From the NCBI GenBank assembly GCA_030562195.1, contig CM060200.1:28311023-28375022 (forward strand): DNA of 64,000 nucleotides. Reading direction: 5' to 3'. Position 1 is the first letter of the stretch. Each line of letters opens with the position of its first letter. This document shows, in pieces, positions 35,915-50,178 of the stretch. This stretch comes from Nipponacmea schrenckii (taxonomy: Eukaryota; Mollusca; Gastropoda; Lottiidae). The notes under the pieces were generated by a model. That model was not told where the DNA came from and searched no databases. It worked only from the letters and a program-made list of their open reading frames with translations. The translations under genes and the position numbers were made by a program.

Positions 35915-36105
35915 ACACCAACGATACCTAGTTTGCGATATCAGCATCAACTGGAAACGAGCGTTATTTTGTCATCTACCAACAACTACCTAGTTTGCGA
36001 TATCGGCATCAACTGGAAACGAGCGTTAACTTGTCATCTATTAACAATTACCTATTTTGTGATATCAGCATCCAATGGAAGCGAACGTTAATCTCTCATA
36101 TACCA
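35915..36105 (+). repeat. Tandem repeat, ~62-bp unit, three copies
   Basis: GATATCAGCATCAACTGGAA with ACGAGCGTTATTTTGTCATC and ACCAACAACTACCTAGTTTG recurs three times; the last copy is the most diverged. A short CCAA run follows. Confidence 0.85.
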
Positions 36106-38798
36106 ACCAACCAACCAATTTAATGGGGGATAAAAACTTGTTTTAATGAAGCTCACATTCCATAAAAATCTTGGACTGAACGACTTTTGTGAATAGAAAA
36201 TGAATTCCATTGAGAAACTTGCGAACTAATCCGTTAGAAAACTGATGAAGTTAAGTTTACTGAATAACATCTCGAAACTGTTAATTCCATTAGGTTAGGT
36301 TAATCGGTGTAGATCTATATTAGTCTTAACATGAAATTTAGCACCCCGGATAATTAGGCTTGGGTATTAATCAACTTTTCCATTTATCTTGCTCACTAAA
36401 CAAGAGATGAGTTTACAGCTGATTAGAAGGTGTATAATATGTTGGTATGTACACAATATTTTCAAACATGAGAATCCAATTGTAAATTTGATTGAAAAAT
36501 AATCGCTTGTTTTAGCCTTATAAAATCAGCATAAACATTGAAAATCCAGTTATGCGTGGGGCCACTTCTAGCTTTTACTTTTCGAATTTCTTGTTAGTGG
36601 TTCGTTTAATAGAATAACAACAGAAGGCTATAAAAGCTATAAAAATTGTTGCTGAAGCCTACGACGCCTGTGGAAAAAAACATTTCCATAAAGTCCCACA
36701 ATAAAAGAAGTAAGAAGACACCTTTTAGGAGAAACTGAACGTTTTAGTTTTAGCTTACTTCATCAGGTGAAATGATTTGAATTTGGATTTAAAACTATTT
36801 AACCTGAGGAACTCACTTATCAAAGGCGCCTTCTTTCTCCCTTTATTTTACAACAACAAATAGTGATACGGCATAACATCCAATTACATAACAGAATTTA
36901 ACAAAATAAATGGCGAATTAAGAAGTATTTGGCATGATGATAATAGCTATACACTATACTAACATTATAATCTTGTGAAGTTTCTAGAAGAGTAAGACGT
37001 AAAACTCCATTTTACTAGACTAGTATACCATGCTATCCATATCTCCTTTCCCTTATTATTGGCGTCAAATAAAACAGAAAATGGCTTCACAGTATCAACA
37101 AAAATCGGTATATGTGCGTTCAATAGGAGAAAAGTATTATCTCTTGTTAATTTAAAACTAAAGAGGAATACAACTTTTAAAAAGCTGAAAGTTACCAGCC
37201 ACGGACCAGGAATCATTAAAACCATGTAAGACTGTGTATTATTGCTTGTCTCAGAATATACTGATTTATTTAGTGCTGATCAATAAAAATAAACCAAGAA
37301 AACAAGATTATTCATTTATCTTCCATGTTAGAAATGAACCAGATGCAGTGTGGCTTTTTGGTCCGATTTTGCATGTCATCGTGACCTAGGGATGGTATTG
37401 AGGTAACGGTATCATTCTGTAGGTTCGCAAAGATGTTTTTATGTTTCATTAGTACGTTGGTTTGGTTCTGGAAAAAGTTTGGCTTACACCTATTCAATGA
37501 AATAAAATTACAATTCCATTCGTTTCCGTTCTTCGTCAAATTTTCATTTTATTATTAAGTAGTCGAAAATTTCATTTCCCGATCTTTATTAAAGGCAAAA
37601 CTTAGGTATAAGTCAGTAAAATGGATTTTGATATTTTTTAGGACCCAATTTTGATTTTGTGTTGAGGTTTTGTTCACACCGCTCTCATATTGCCATTTTG
37701 AATCTCACCCTAGATCTAAGCCAGAACAAGGGGTTATGAAAAATAAAAATTTCCACATGAGGTCTTGACTAGAAAGAAGCATCGACGGCCAACATTGAGA
37801 ATCCACTGTTGGCAATTAAAAACATACCTTTTATCCTATTACAAACTTCTTCGAATATTTGAAATACTATGAAAATAAATTATCCATTGAAAATATTTTG
37901 ATTGTATGCATGAACTTCTTAGAGGTTGAGAAGTGACCACCTGAAGGATATTTTATTCGTTTCTGCTACAGGCCTTGATAGTTTGTCGACCATTGGTTAC
38001 TTCCGGTTGTTCTTGCACCACGTCCTGTCTATGAATCACTAATTACATGTATATATTAATCTAAATCATCAATTTTGTTTTCTTCATTAACATGAATGGA
38101 AGGGTCATTGTATTATTTGGTCAAATTTTTGGGGGAAATGACATAGTCCAATTCTTAATATCTTTGTGCTTTCCAATAGACGTCTAACGTCACTTTAAAG
38201 CTGTACGAATTAACAAAGTCAACCGGTGTCTACAGTAACTTTTATGCATGAAAAAATGTAATTCGGATTCCGCAGTAAACCGAAAGAGCATTTGGAAACA
38301 TTATGTAGTGTAGTAAACCATTTCTATGGTCAAGTTGTTATTGACCAAAGCACCTGTTCTTAAAAATTTAAATCAAGAAGACCTCAAGTCATATGATTGG
38401 TTATATCGCTAAAATCTATTTAAAAACTTAAGCTTTATTATAAAATCAAAACACCAAACTGTTTATTTTATTTTCTAATTTAAAAAAAAAATTTTTTTGT
38501 TGATTCTAGAATTTATCTTGGTAGTTTTTTTTTTGAGAATCTAGTCCCAGTAGGTTTATAACAAGTAAAGCTTATACCTGGTGTTACTGATTACTGTTTA
38601 ATGTCTAATATTTGGTGGATATTTAAAAGACTAATTAATTGGTACCAGACCTGTGATATACTGGGTTAGTTTATTGTTATAAGGATATAGCGGGGTTGGT
38701 TTAGGAAACCACGTGTTCACCATGTGTTCTCGTCCTCGAGTTCACCAATCTGATGTGAAAATACTGCCAAGTTTATTCTCAGTACATTTCTAACGTTC
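36106..38798. other. Gene-free sequence
   Basis: No convincing exon or array. A short trace of the SINE-like family tail (GTAAGACGTAAAACTCCATT) is at about 36990-37010. Homopolymer A/T runs occur near 38475-38530. Confidence 0.4.
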
Positions 38799-38932
38799 TT
38801 ATTTATTGAACTTTGATGCCATGGAGGTTCCTGGAGACTGGCTATCACATGTATCGTATTCGACTTCTGGGTCCAGATGTGGTCCATAGATAGGCGGAGA
38901 GGGAGAGGGCAACGGTGCTGGGGTCCAGTCAA
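38799..38932 (-). CDS. Possible last coding exon of an unidentified gene
   Basis: On the minus strand an acceptor-like TGTTATTGCTATAG precedes an open frame that encodes, after a split first codon, DWTPAPLPSPSPPIYGPHLD and ends in a serine-containing, acidic stretch and MASKFNK before TAA. An AATAAA lies about 22 bases past the stop (38777-38772), which fits a last exon with a short 3' UTR. The composition (Pro-rich, then acidic) resembles a cytoplasmic C-terminal tail, but no family was recognised. No upstream exons were found on the minus strand, so this may be chance. Confidence 0.3.
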
Positions 38933-39032
38933 CTATAGCAATAACATTTGATGCCAACAATGGTAAATCCATGATAATATGCAAACAAACGTAGATATCT
39001 CCCCTCCCTTCCTTTCCATTGATAACAGTCAA

Positions 39033-41556
39033 TTTAATCTATTTTGCGTTTGGTAAACTCGAATGGAATTTCTGAAATAGGAGCATTAACTTGTTACTGG
39101 AACAGCTATGGAACACCTTACATACACCCCTTCTAATGTGAATTAAGAACACCTCATACCACAACTTTGTGTTTTGAGCTATGGCTTTACTAGACTGTTT
39201 TATCACTATCTAACATCACATTATATCATTACGTTATTATGTATTATAAGGAATCAAGTTGATCATTCAAATTGCATACTGGCATCATAATTGTTTGATA
39301 TCGAATAGTAGTATATGAACATCTTACAGCACCGCACACTAACGGACAGTATGAGATGTAATATTATCTATATCAATTCCGTTTGAGCGACCCAGGATAT
39401 TTATGTTAGACCGAGAGTATCAGATCCAACAATTCCGATCTCTTAAAAGATACTACACGTGCAGAGGGCGTGGTATAAAGAAAAGGCTCACAAGGTTATA
39501 TTTGGGCGTGACTATGAACAGTCTAGTTGGACGTGAATATGGTTTTAATTAAAGCCAGTGTAGAAAGCATATTGTAGCCATATGTCGATTGGAGAAGAAA
39601 CAAACAATACTACAGCTTATTTATATAGCTAGCAACTGAGACTGTGAATAATATAAAACATAACTTTTCTTAGAGTAATGAGAGAAGGTGCCAACTTGAC
39701 ACAGTAGTCTCATCATATCAGACTTATATTGGTTTTATGTATTAGTCTGTATGAATCAGGCGATATAAGGTACTGTCATACAATGTAGATGCTAACCGGT
39801 TTGTTTTTTTTTATGTATAAGTCTGAAGATATATTGGTATCTATTCCATTAGGAACTTTGCCATCTGTAGTGTTTCGAACTAAGGTTGAACGATATTTGT
39901 AGAAGTTTTCGAATTTTTTCAATAGAGTTCATTTTTTAGTTATAGTAAACCATTTCACCAAGTTTCGTCAGAATCCGCTCACCCCATCCCGTTTTAAAAA
40001 AAAACGAACTGTCGTCCTTACATATTTCCACAACAGTAAGAATGAATTGTACTCAATGTTGTACAATAGAAGTTAAAACTCGCAAACTAAAACTTGTGTT
40101 TCTTGGACTGGATTAGGGGATGATTTCTCGTCAGTCAAAGTCTCCGGATTGGATGTGTTCGATTTGTCTCCTATAAAAATATTTTCTATAGGGGTGTACG
40201 ACAGCAACGACAAATCGAACAATTCTTTAAATCGCAGCTTGGGTGTGAGCTAAAATCAGGGGTGAAAATAAAAAAACCAAGACGTAATTGTTGTATGCAG
40301 AGGTCTTTATCTAAAATAGCAGTATCTAATACTAGGATATACTTTCAAGGTTATCGTTATTTATATGGTCTTTATTCATTAAAAACACATAGTCACGTTG
40401 GGCGACTAACCGAGTCATCTGAAGGAACATTGGTAATTGGAAACCTAAAGAGAAACAGAAACTGTCCATTAGAACTCCATAGAAGAAGGTTCCATCACCC
40501 ATTCCTAGTACCATTAGTAGAGAGCATGTCGCAGTAAAAAGAGAAATATATTAGAAATGAAGTGAAAGTAAAGAATTTAGAAACACTGCGACGATAAGGC
40601 ATTAAATTGTTGTGATCTTTAACTGGATTAGTAAGACTATACAAAATGTTCCAGCAAGTCATTTTATTTCTGATGAACTGAGACTAAAAGTCATGTTATT
40701 ACCATTAACAATATGGTGAGTTTAAAGAAACGAGGAAATCAAGTTTTAGTTCCAATTCAGTGACTGGCCAGTATGGCGTGAAGTTACTAGTATTCTAACA
40801 GCTGCTGAGTCTTCCCAAAACATCCTTCAAGTCTTCTCTACCCAAAATATCTTTTTTATGACAAAAACATCACACATTTCCCCAAAACAAAACGTTAAAA
40901 CTTCTGCAAAAACAGGAACCCCAGCCAAAGCTCTGTGAAAATCATTTCTGTGTAACAAACGATGGTTTAATAATGGCCATTTTACGATTTTCTTCAACTG
41001 AACAGATGGAAAATATCTGTCATAAACACATTTTGGTAAATATCAATTTTCATCACAGGCCTATTTCATCAAAATAATTCACCAAGTTTGGGTTGAGTTT
41101 TAACTTGCTGGTAGGTCGTTAAAACTTTTCTTGTTTACATCTACATCGTAAATCATATAATACGTTAGCCTTTGTTAAAAATAAACCCCACATCATACAT
41201 TGCATTGTAATAAATACATACGTGTACTAGATTACCTAAGCGGAATGTATAACTCTGATCAGCAAAGTGCAAGAACTTTAAGGGATCATTCCACATAAGA
41301 TTACGAAAAGACAAGCAGTATGTAGCCACTAAGCAAAGATCACCCCACACTGCACATTCCACCTACATTATACCACCATAAACTCTTCGTCTCTGCTTTC
41401 CTAAACTTAGTTATACAATGATTTACAACTACTTTCACCAAAACGTCGTTATATGATTTACAAAGTACAAGGACGCAGGGACCAGTTCACTATACAATAT
41501 CGACAGCTAATATATATATATACTAGCGCTTATTCCCGACTTCGCCCGGCGTTATT
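39033..41556. other. Gene-free sequence
   Basis: No supported gene. A nested inverted repeat occurs at about 40160-40222. Opposing frames at 40262-40537 have no supporting context. Confidence 0.4.
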
Positions 41557-42330
41557 ATCAATGGTAATTGATTAAAAGAAATATCGTGGGCAAGAAATAG
41601 TTTTAATTCAATGCATGAGTACTTGGTAGTGAAAAAGCATTCAGTACTTAGAGGTTAAAAATATCGGCGCCCAATATTTGAGAGGCATTCTATTGGTTTA
41701 AATTGTAGACATGGTTATCCAAGAACAATTTGTTATCTGCCTTCACGTACATAACCCATTTCAATCAATGGTAATTGATTAAAAGCAATATCGTGGGCAT
41801 GAAATATTTTTAATTCAATGCATGAGTAGTAGGTAGTGAAGAAAACATTCAGTACTTAAAAGTTAAAAATATCGGCGCCGAATATTTGAGAGGCATTCTA
41901 TTGGTTTAAATTGTAGACATGGTTATCCAAAAACAATTTGTCATCAGCCTGCACGTACTTGATAACCGTTGGTAAATCTATTAATAGCCAAAGTAAATAA
42001 AAGAAAATTATGCCGTTTCACTCGGCAGTCTTCAGTGTGTTTTTTGACAAAGTAAACAACGAATGCGTAAACAAAGACACAGGTACACATCTTTGCATTT
42101 CCAGGAATATGCATCCACAGTCTCGCCGTCTCTCAGTTATGGTCACTCCCTTATATTGTCTCTAGAATGTTCTTCACATTTCTGGAAGGCTTGTTTACTG
42201 TGTTTGCATGATTGTTAATTTCAACCTTTTGGACAATGTAAACAACGAATGCCAAAACAAAGCTCAGGTGCACATTCTTGCATATACAGGATTGTGCATG
42301 CACAGCTTCTCCTTCCTGCCTGCCTCCGTC
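41557..42330. repeat. Two successive direct duplications (~207 bp and ~186 bp spacing)
   Basis: CAATGGTAATTGATTAAAAG with the following ~200 bp (ATATCGTGGGCA, AATATCGGCGCC, GAGGCATTCTATTGGTTTAA) starts at 41559 and again at 41766 with few differences. Next, GACAAAGTAAACAACGAATG with CACATCTTTGCAT and GCATCCACAG starts at 42046 and recurs, more diverged, at 42232. Just left of the pair lie a TA microsatellite and CTTCGCCCGGCG. The paired structure suggests one element with internal duplications, family unknown. Confidence 0.8.
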
Positions 42331-45300
42331 TTTGAGCTATGGCTTAGAATCCTACACAAGATTCCCTTTGAAATTTTGAACTAAAACTAGTAGAGTAGGA
42401 AATGTTTCAATATTAACTTGCCCACAGAGTCGCTTTCATACATTTATCAAAAGTAAATTTGTCACCTGCGTTTTCCCCAAATTACAGTAGAACCTGTATT
42501 CAGAGACCACTCAAGGGAATATTCAAAATCGGTCGTTGAATGAAGGTGGTTTTTTATGAGAGGATCTGCAATAACATTTTGTTTTGACCTTTTGGAAAGG
42601 ATAGAATCTTTATTTTACTCATACATGTGCAGTTTCTACCGCTTTTGCATTCTGTCTCCTAACCTCATGTTGTCCCCTAATCTATCTCGATCGACAGGCT
42701 ACCCTAGTCTAGTAAAGAGTCTTCTGTCCCAAAATAACTTTTCCTAATCTTAACTAAACAAATTTAAAAATTTTTAAAAAGAAAAATGTAGTACACATTG
42801 AGATGGTTTAAAAGTCGTCTTTTTTTTTCTTTTTTTCTAAGTCGGTATTTAATTCTGTTACCCCCTTATATTACAACTTCAACTTTATTTTCGTTTCATG
42901 TTGAAGTAAATAATGATAGTTTCGTTTCCTATGTTTTACAGTCAGATTAGAATTTGTATTGACTTAAGGAGTAACTTTAACACATTACTGATAAGAAAGA
43001 ACGCGAGATAAAAATCTTTCATTTAAAGGGGAATAACACTGCACTTTATTGCATTATAATAAGATTGGTGCCTCATTCATAGCATTCGCGTAAGTGGCAT
43101 GCTAACATATATTTTGAAATATTTAAAGCCCAATAATCTTTTGACGATTGGTTTGAAATTAGCATGTCTGTGATACTGCCCATATCCGACTACATAACGG
43201 GAAAAAAACTTTGTGTTTTCCGTTTTGAAAATTGCGACTTGCTAAGTAGTTAGAACCCTTTTAAATAATTTAGAGATTCGCTTCATATCCATCCATAACT
43301 ATATATTAGATGTCCTATGCAGTGTGCAATGAGGAAAAATTAATGAAGTTTAGTGCCAATTAAAACAGGCATCCCCAAACGTTAGAAATACGGGAGTGAA
43401 AGATGAAAGAGCCTCGCCTTAAACTTGCTATTTCTACTATAGATCTTTAATTTCTAAATAAATGTTACCCGTATCAACTTTCATTAAAAAACTTTCAACA
43501 GAAGGTTAATTGTGGGTTTCCTTTTAAATTATGCATCGTGTACTTTACGAATAAAGTTTGCTGTCCTTTTAAAACACACACACCACTCATTAAGAATATA
43601 CAAGTAGAATTACATTCAATTATTTCGATATTTTTAATCGAGAATGTTAAGTTTATACTGTCAGATGCAAGATCCGATCAGGTGATTTGGATACCATTTT
43701 TTTTTTTTTTTTATTAACAAAATCTTAACTTATCCTTCAGCGACAAATATAAGAAATCATATTAAATAACAGAACACAAGTTTATGATATACTACTCTTG
43801 AGTTTTGCATACAACGTTTAAACGGATAGTAAAAAGAGCTGTAAAATATTTTCTTATTCTTTTACGTGCATCGCTGACGCTGATAGCACTAATTTGCATT
43901 ATTCCAAATTTCTTCCTGACGTCTGTGGTCCCTGCAATTCCAGAAAAACTGTGCATTTTATGACGTCACAGGTGCAAAGGTTCTTTCGTGCTATGAGCTG
44001 ATTTTTGGAACTAGTGACTTTTGACCGAAAATTAGAAAAGTGCAAATAAATGAAATCAGTGTCAAATTTAGAATATATGACCGTTTGATATATAAGAATA
44101 TTTGCCTCATAGGTCACATCATAGCTTTCGTTCATACTTCAAGGTGATTGAAACCTACACTCGACCGTTTGGAAGCATTGGCCATGGAACTATAATTGTT
44201 ATTGCCTTGAGGAAAATTCAAACATCTCATGGTGTCAAGATTTGGGTGTAAATCTCCAATTTCATTTCATGTCTCTTTTGTTACTTCCTGACCTAGCACA
44301 TAATGGTCGTACATCTTCTTTTCAACCACATAGCACCGACACGTCACATTCCTTATATGGTGAAAACAAATTGTCTGCTTGTTAGAAATCGTCGTCAATA
44401 AATACCGTTTCACACTCGGATTGTTTGTTCTTGGATTATCCAGTTCCCTTCGAAATTCTTACCCTTCTTTTACTGAGTTCAGAGAGTTGGTCTTATAACT
44501 ACCCTATTGTTCTCATCTTAACGCTTTTGTATTATTTTCGTCTATTCTGCGTGAAACAGACATTGAGGTTAAATTAGTGAAGTGAATACCAAATGAACGC
44601 TGCATGGTTACGTAATTTCACAGGTAGAAAGGTAGTGTGACACGTTAGTTTAAAAAAAAAAGTCAATACATGTAGATGTATCAGGAACAGACATTGATTG
44701 AATCGTTGCTGTTCCTCATTCTCGAGGGGTTTTTTTTTCGCTGTCATTTGGTTTTATTAAACGAAAACGAAACTAGCCGCGAATGTATTGACGATAGCAT
44801 AGAAATGACAATTCTATTGGTTACCAACTAAAATTAATGATGATGTAAATTGAAGTGGGAAATCGGTTAGAATGTTAAAAAAATAATGCATTACACGAGT
44901 TATTAAGGGACCACATTCATTTGTTGGAATCTGAAAAACCGAAATAACGTGGTATTATATTTACCACTCATTTACATGCCCAGTTTCCTGAGTTTACAGT
45001 CATTACAAATTACATTGCAGTGGTCAAACAGAAACTATGCCGAGAGTATTCTTTTCAGGCAGTGCTTAAGATAACTAATTTCCTCGATACATTATTTGAT
45101 TTCAATTTTGATTAAAAATTCAAAAATTAAAAATGTTTAGAAATAGATGTTTAGTGACCGTTTTTTAATCGTTCATTTATCTATTACAACAAAACCAACA
45201 TTTTTAACCATTGCAACCATATCATATTTATATTATATGACAGTTTCTTCAAGCATTTTCTAGGAGTATTGACTGACATATGGAGGTTAGCTGTTTTAAC

Positions 45301-48300
45301 TCCCTCTAACACCAACCAGAAGTCGATAACTGATCACAGTAATACTGCACGTCGAATGACAGAAACAGAAATTGCATAAAGTTATCAAGTTCTCCCTCTT
45401 AAGCCAATCGTGCCGGCTTCTCTACAAGATGTATTGCATTTTCAGTGACATTTAATATTTTACTGAGGGATTGTGGAATTACATGAAAAGTTTAAACTGT
45501 ATATTCTTTAACCAAACACAATATAGGCTCGTGTATCATTATATTTGATATCTAAAGCATTCTGAGCTTACCTGGAATCGCTTCTTCGTTTCATCCGTAC
45601 AGTTTCCGATTACTGATATACAACATAATAAACCTTAGGACCACTATTCAATATATATGTATATATATGTATATGCATATAGGTAGAGATAGTAGAAAGT
45701 AGCAGGTGCCCGTTATTAATCTCTAACTGTAATAATCCGTGCTATATCTGTGTATATTAATCCACTACTAATAAATCCAAGGTGTCAATAACTCAAGTTG
45801 TTATATCAGTCGGTCTATTGTCAGTCAGAGTGAGAAATATCTCGTTAAAAACTTCTTTCTATTCAAGTCGGCAAACACGGGGCTCGTCTCACTTATTTCT
45901 TCAATACATCGTCATTCAATACATAACTCGTGAAGTTTCAATCTAAATCTTTTTGGTCGTTACAGCCCTTATTATTCATACTTTTATAATAATATCACAG
46001 GGTCTTATACACAATATATTCCACTTTTATCACCTTAATATTGCATATTTCAACTTCTCTTTGAGATCTCTATAAAAGGTTGTAAAACGCATTGAAGATT
46101 GTCTTTTGTGTAAGAGAGGGAGTTCTTTATAATCTAGAGTCTGTAATCACTTACAAAAAACACTTACAAGTATCGATATTGAATTTATTGTGGTATATAA
46201 TTCATTCACACGTTTTAAAAAAAATATATCACGTTTGTCGATTCTTAAGTTCAAAGAACTCTTGAAGCCGATTATAATACAATCCCAAAATGAAACTGTA
46301 TATAGATTTCAAAGTCAATGTCATCTAGACACTATTTTAAAACATAAATATCTTGGATATATTTTTTCAAAAAAGCAAGAAGACAGTTTTGCGAAACGTC
46401 CCAAAATCATGAACTTCTGCTTCTTACATTAAAACCTAACATGAAGATAATCATCCCTTTTATATATATTTATACTCCAAAATTTAAAAGTAACAGATTT
46501 TATAGTAAATATATCAGCTCATTTCAAGAGAACTATGCTCCAACAAATTATGAATTTCAGTGAAGCTCTGTTACGCAACGTCCCCACAATTATTGGTACT
46601 TGACTGATGTTAACAGTCAATAAACAAATCTATGAAAGTTACCAAATACAGTAGGCTATACTACTAATCCTGTTTTAACTGATTTAAAATCATGTGAAAA
46701 CTGACAAGTATAGAACGAGAGAGAGTGAAGTTCTAAATAATAATATGAAGAGATTTATCTGATATAGTCAGCCAACGATGTAATAATCATTCTCACTTAT
46801 TAACCAATAAGAAATGGCTATAACCAAAATAATTGCATAGTCATTAAAATCATTAGCATAATGAGCCATCCGTAAAACGGATCAGGGACAGAATTTGGTG
46901 TTGATATTGCTTCAATCAAATTTCCAGTTAGATAACGAGCTTGCCATCGCCTCACGAAAAAGATATCCTTCAAAATTAAGTTTGAGATGACGTAAAAATA
47001 TCACAGTTTTCTAGATTTTGGTTTTAGTTTTTACGAAGATGGGCCAATTACAAAGTCGGGTAATTAAGATGGGGGATGGGGGGGGGGGGTGTCAACAACA
47101 ACAATTAGGTATCGACTTATGAATATATGATCCATGAAGCGATCGAGGAACAAACATTTGCATAATGCAGTAGGACGTCTTGAAAAGAATTTTGGGTGCA
47201 AAACTTTATTCTGTAACCCTTGTCAACAATGAAGCATCAAGACTGGTTTGGAAAATTAAATTGATTGAATACAAGTATTATTTTATCGGCCACTATCGGA
47301 CTAAAGTTGATAATTTCACTGGAATAAGACACATCACACACGATGTAAAAAGTTGACGACTATACAACTTATGATGTAAGTGCAACTGTGATACCAATGA
47401 AGACAAGCAAGCATTTTTAGACCAAGTTAAGTTGACCACCATACAACAAACACATAATCTAACTTGGTGCAAATCTGCCAATGAAAATAGTTGAAGAAAT
47501 AGAGCAAATTTTTTAACCATTTACCGACAGATATCCAACATAAAAGAAACAGAGTCTGCATCGTTTTAAGATTATACCTAGATTACTATAGTTGTTTGCA
47601 AACAACATTTTATCAAAAAATGTACATTATACAAAATTCATGAAGAGTATATTTAATAGCAACTCGCCCATGGCAAATTTGAGTTTAAGAATTTTAATTT
47701 GCTCGCAGTAGGATTGTATGGCGCGCCGTGGGGGTCGTTATACAAGGTGATATTTCTGAATTAAGATATACAACTCGGAGAACAATAGAATTGAATAGAA
47801 TGAAGTCTGAACACGATATAAAGTCTCATTTATACTTATATTTTTATCAATTCATTGGAAAAACGGTTTAACACAAATTTAATCTATATAGTTTCTCATG
47901 TTAAGTTATCTTGTTTGGCCCACACAAGGCCTCTTGTTGTATTTTACAATACACAAGTTTTATTCTTACTAACTATTTTGACATTTTTACTCAAGCGATG
48001 CAATGTACTTTTGCAGTTTTGAGGTGTCTATACAGAAGTAAAAGAACGCCCTGGTTCCTGCAATTCCACAAAAACGAAGTCTCTAATCATAAAATCAGCT
48101 CATATCAGGTTGTTCGGGGATCAAGAGCATTGCGGGATTTTTGTACCGATGATCATCCGTAAATGATGCAGATCAAAGAGTCCGACATGATCGTTCGAAT
48201 GGGACGATCAACCGAGCACCTATGTGTTTAAGATTCCTTGATAGTTGAAAATCAAAACAGAACAAACTAATGATGTAAACAATGTAAATGACACTCATCT

Positions 48301-50178
48301 TCATTAGACACGTGTCATTTTTATTTATCAAATGAAAATAAAAAAAATCCATTTGCACCCTAACAAGGTTCGTGATTTAAAAGCCAGGGAATAAAATTTG
48401 CAGAGTCTTAATAAAGCAATGACCCACCTAACCTTTTACGGAAAATAAGTCATTTGGCATTTTCAAAATAAATGTATTTTTTTTAATATGAGTGATTTTA
48501 ATTGAAATTGTCGCATTGTGAATAAATTGCAGTCTAATTTCATGTCATTTTGGCATCTCCATAACCAATTTTATGTCACAGGAATATGTCAAGGTCATGA
48601 ACTTAAAGATTCGCCTCTACTTGACCTTGTCATAGGATCGAACATTTATAAATTTTCAAATCAATCAAGTGATTTATAAAGAAAGCCACGCCTCTAGTTA
48701 AAACCTTCAATTTGACCAATTTATATTTTACATTGAAATAAAGTGACAGTTTCACGGTAGAAAACTTAATAAAGAAAAGCCGGATTGGCAGATTGGTGTG
48801 AAATTACTTCCCTTTCTTTCACGTGACATTAAAATCACTTTCACCTTCTCACACCTTTTCTACCTTTCTATATGAAGATTAATCCGCTTTCATTTCTCAC
48901 CTGTGTGCCTCGTGCTAGATGAGCCTTGGCTCTTTTGTCTCGCGATTAATCACCGTGCAATTATGCAAGACAATCTATTCTGGAGTGGACTTAAAGAAAT
49001 ATATAAGGTTTTAATGTGAAAGGGTAAAAGTTTTGAATAGAGACTAGTGTCAAATCGCTCATATAACCCAATGTTTTCAATATAGCTCATGTCAATAAAG
49101 GATTCCAACCAGCTCAAAGGCGTCCCTATAGAGATTTACTATCAATAGTACAATATAAAGAAATCCGACTATAACAAGAGTTGAATTCGAATGAACGAAT
49201 AAACACGAATAAAAGATCAGAGATGGCACAAAGGATTCGAGTCGAGGAATTTGATCGGCTTGGTTGATTTTTAGGCTCAAGGAGCAATTCAGTGGAAAAT
49301 ATTAAAGTAAGTTTAGTGTGTAAAATCATGAACAATGGTCTAAAGAAATTCGGTTGTTTGGACGAATTTTAAGTCGAAATAAAAATACGATGATACGAGT
49401 TACTTGAAATCTGTCAAATTATCAATTTGTACAGAGACGTTTCGTCGGTTGATCGTCCCTGGGATTAGTATACTGCAGTTATGTTCAAGATGTATATTGT
49501 ATACTAGCACTTAATGAAACAATACAACAACTAAAACTTATACCTTCTGGTACTAGTATTTAAATTGAACAATTGATTTTAAAATAGTAGAAAACAAAAG
49601 TGTTCAAAGTTGCAATATAATTTATTTTTTGTACGTAATTCAACTGAAAAAAGGCACCAAAATGCGGTATTGATTCAAATTGATAAGAGGCAGGCATATC
49701 CTTCCATGCGCATCTCAACTAAAGAAGTAAATCATTTCAGGGCAAAGACAAAATTGAAAAGGGATTGTTTCTTTATTAAAAAATATCCATAAGGACTAAT
49801 GATGATGATGGTATTGTAAAATTTGTCCCTGCCGTCTAAGATAAATTGTCTCTAAGTCCATGAGCCGACACGGCTCCATTTCTTTTTCTGATTTGCAACC
49901 ATAGGATGAATGTGGGTTCGGATTACTTTCACCCCATACCGGCCTATTTATTTCTCACAAAATTCAACCAAAATATGCAAATCTCCAGGGGTGATGAAGA
50001 ATAATACAGGAAAATTAATAATAAAATGTCGTATTTTTTATTGGATTCTACTGTCATTCAGAACCTGCTCTTAAAAAACGATCAATAAATTTTGAGTATT
50101 TTACTGGAAGCGAAATACAGGTTGTTATCAAGGTAAATCAAGTGGGAAAACTCCAGTCACTTCGAACATGATTGACTG
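42331..50178. other. Long gene-free stretch
   Basis: No supported coding exon or RNA gene. Poly(T) near 43697-43711, a TA/TG-rich microsatellite near 45648-45680 and a G-run near 47076 are the only simple repeats noted. A core trace of the SINE-like family (GTCCTATGCAGTGTGCAATG) is at 43312-43335. Confidence 0.4.

Noticed and set aside
41165..41362. Minus-strand ORF with a possible acceptor and donor around 41237-41325
   Set aside because: Splice-like signals are short and the peptide is not recognised; too weak to list as an exon.
43925..44015. Similarity to 48050-48110 (CCTGCAATTCCA, ATCAGCTCATA words)
   Set aside because: The shared words are short and not consistently oriented, so a common element could not be supported.
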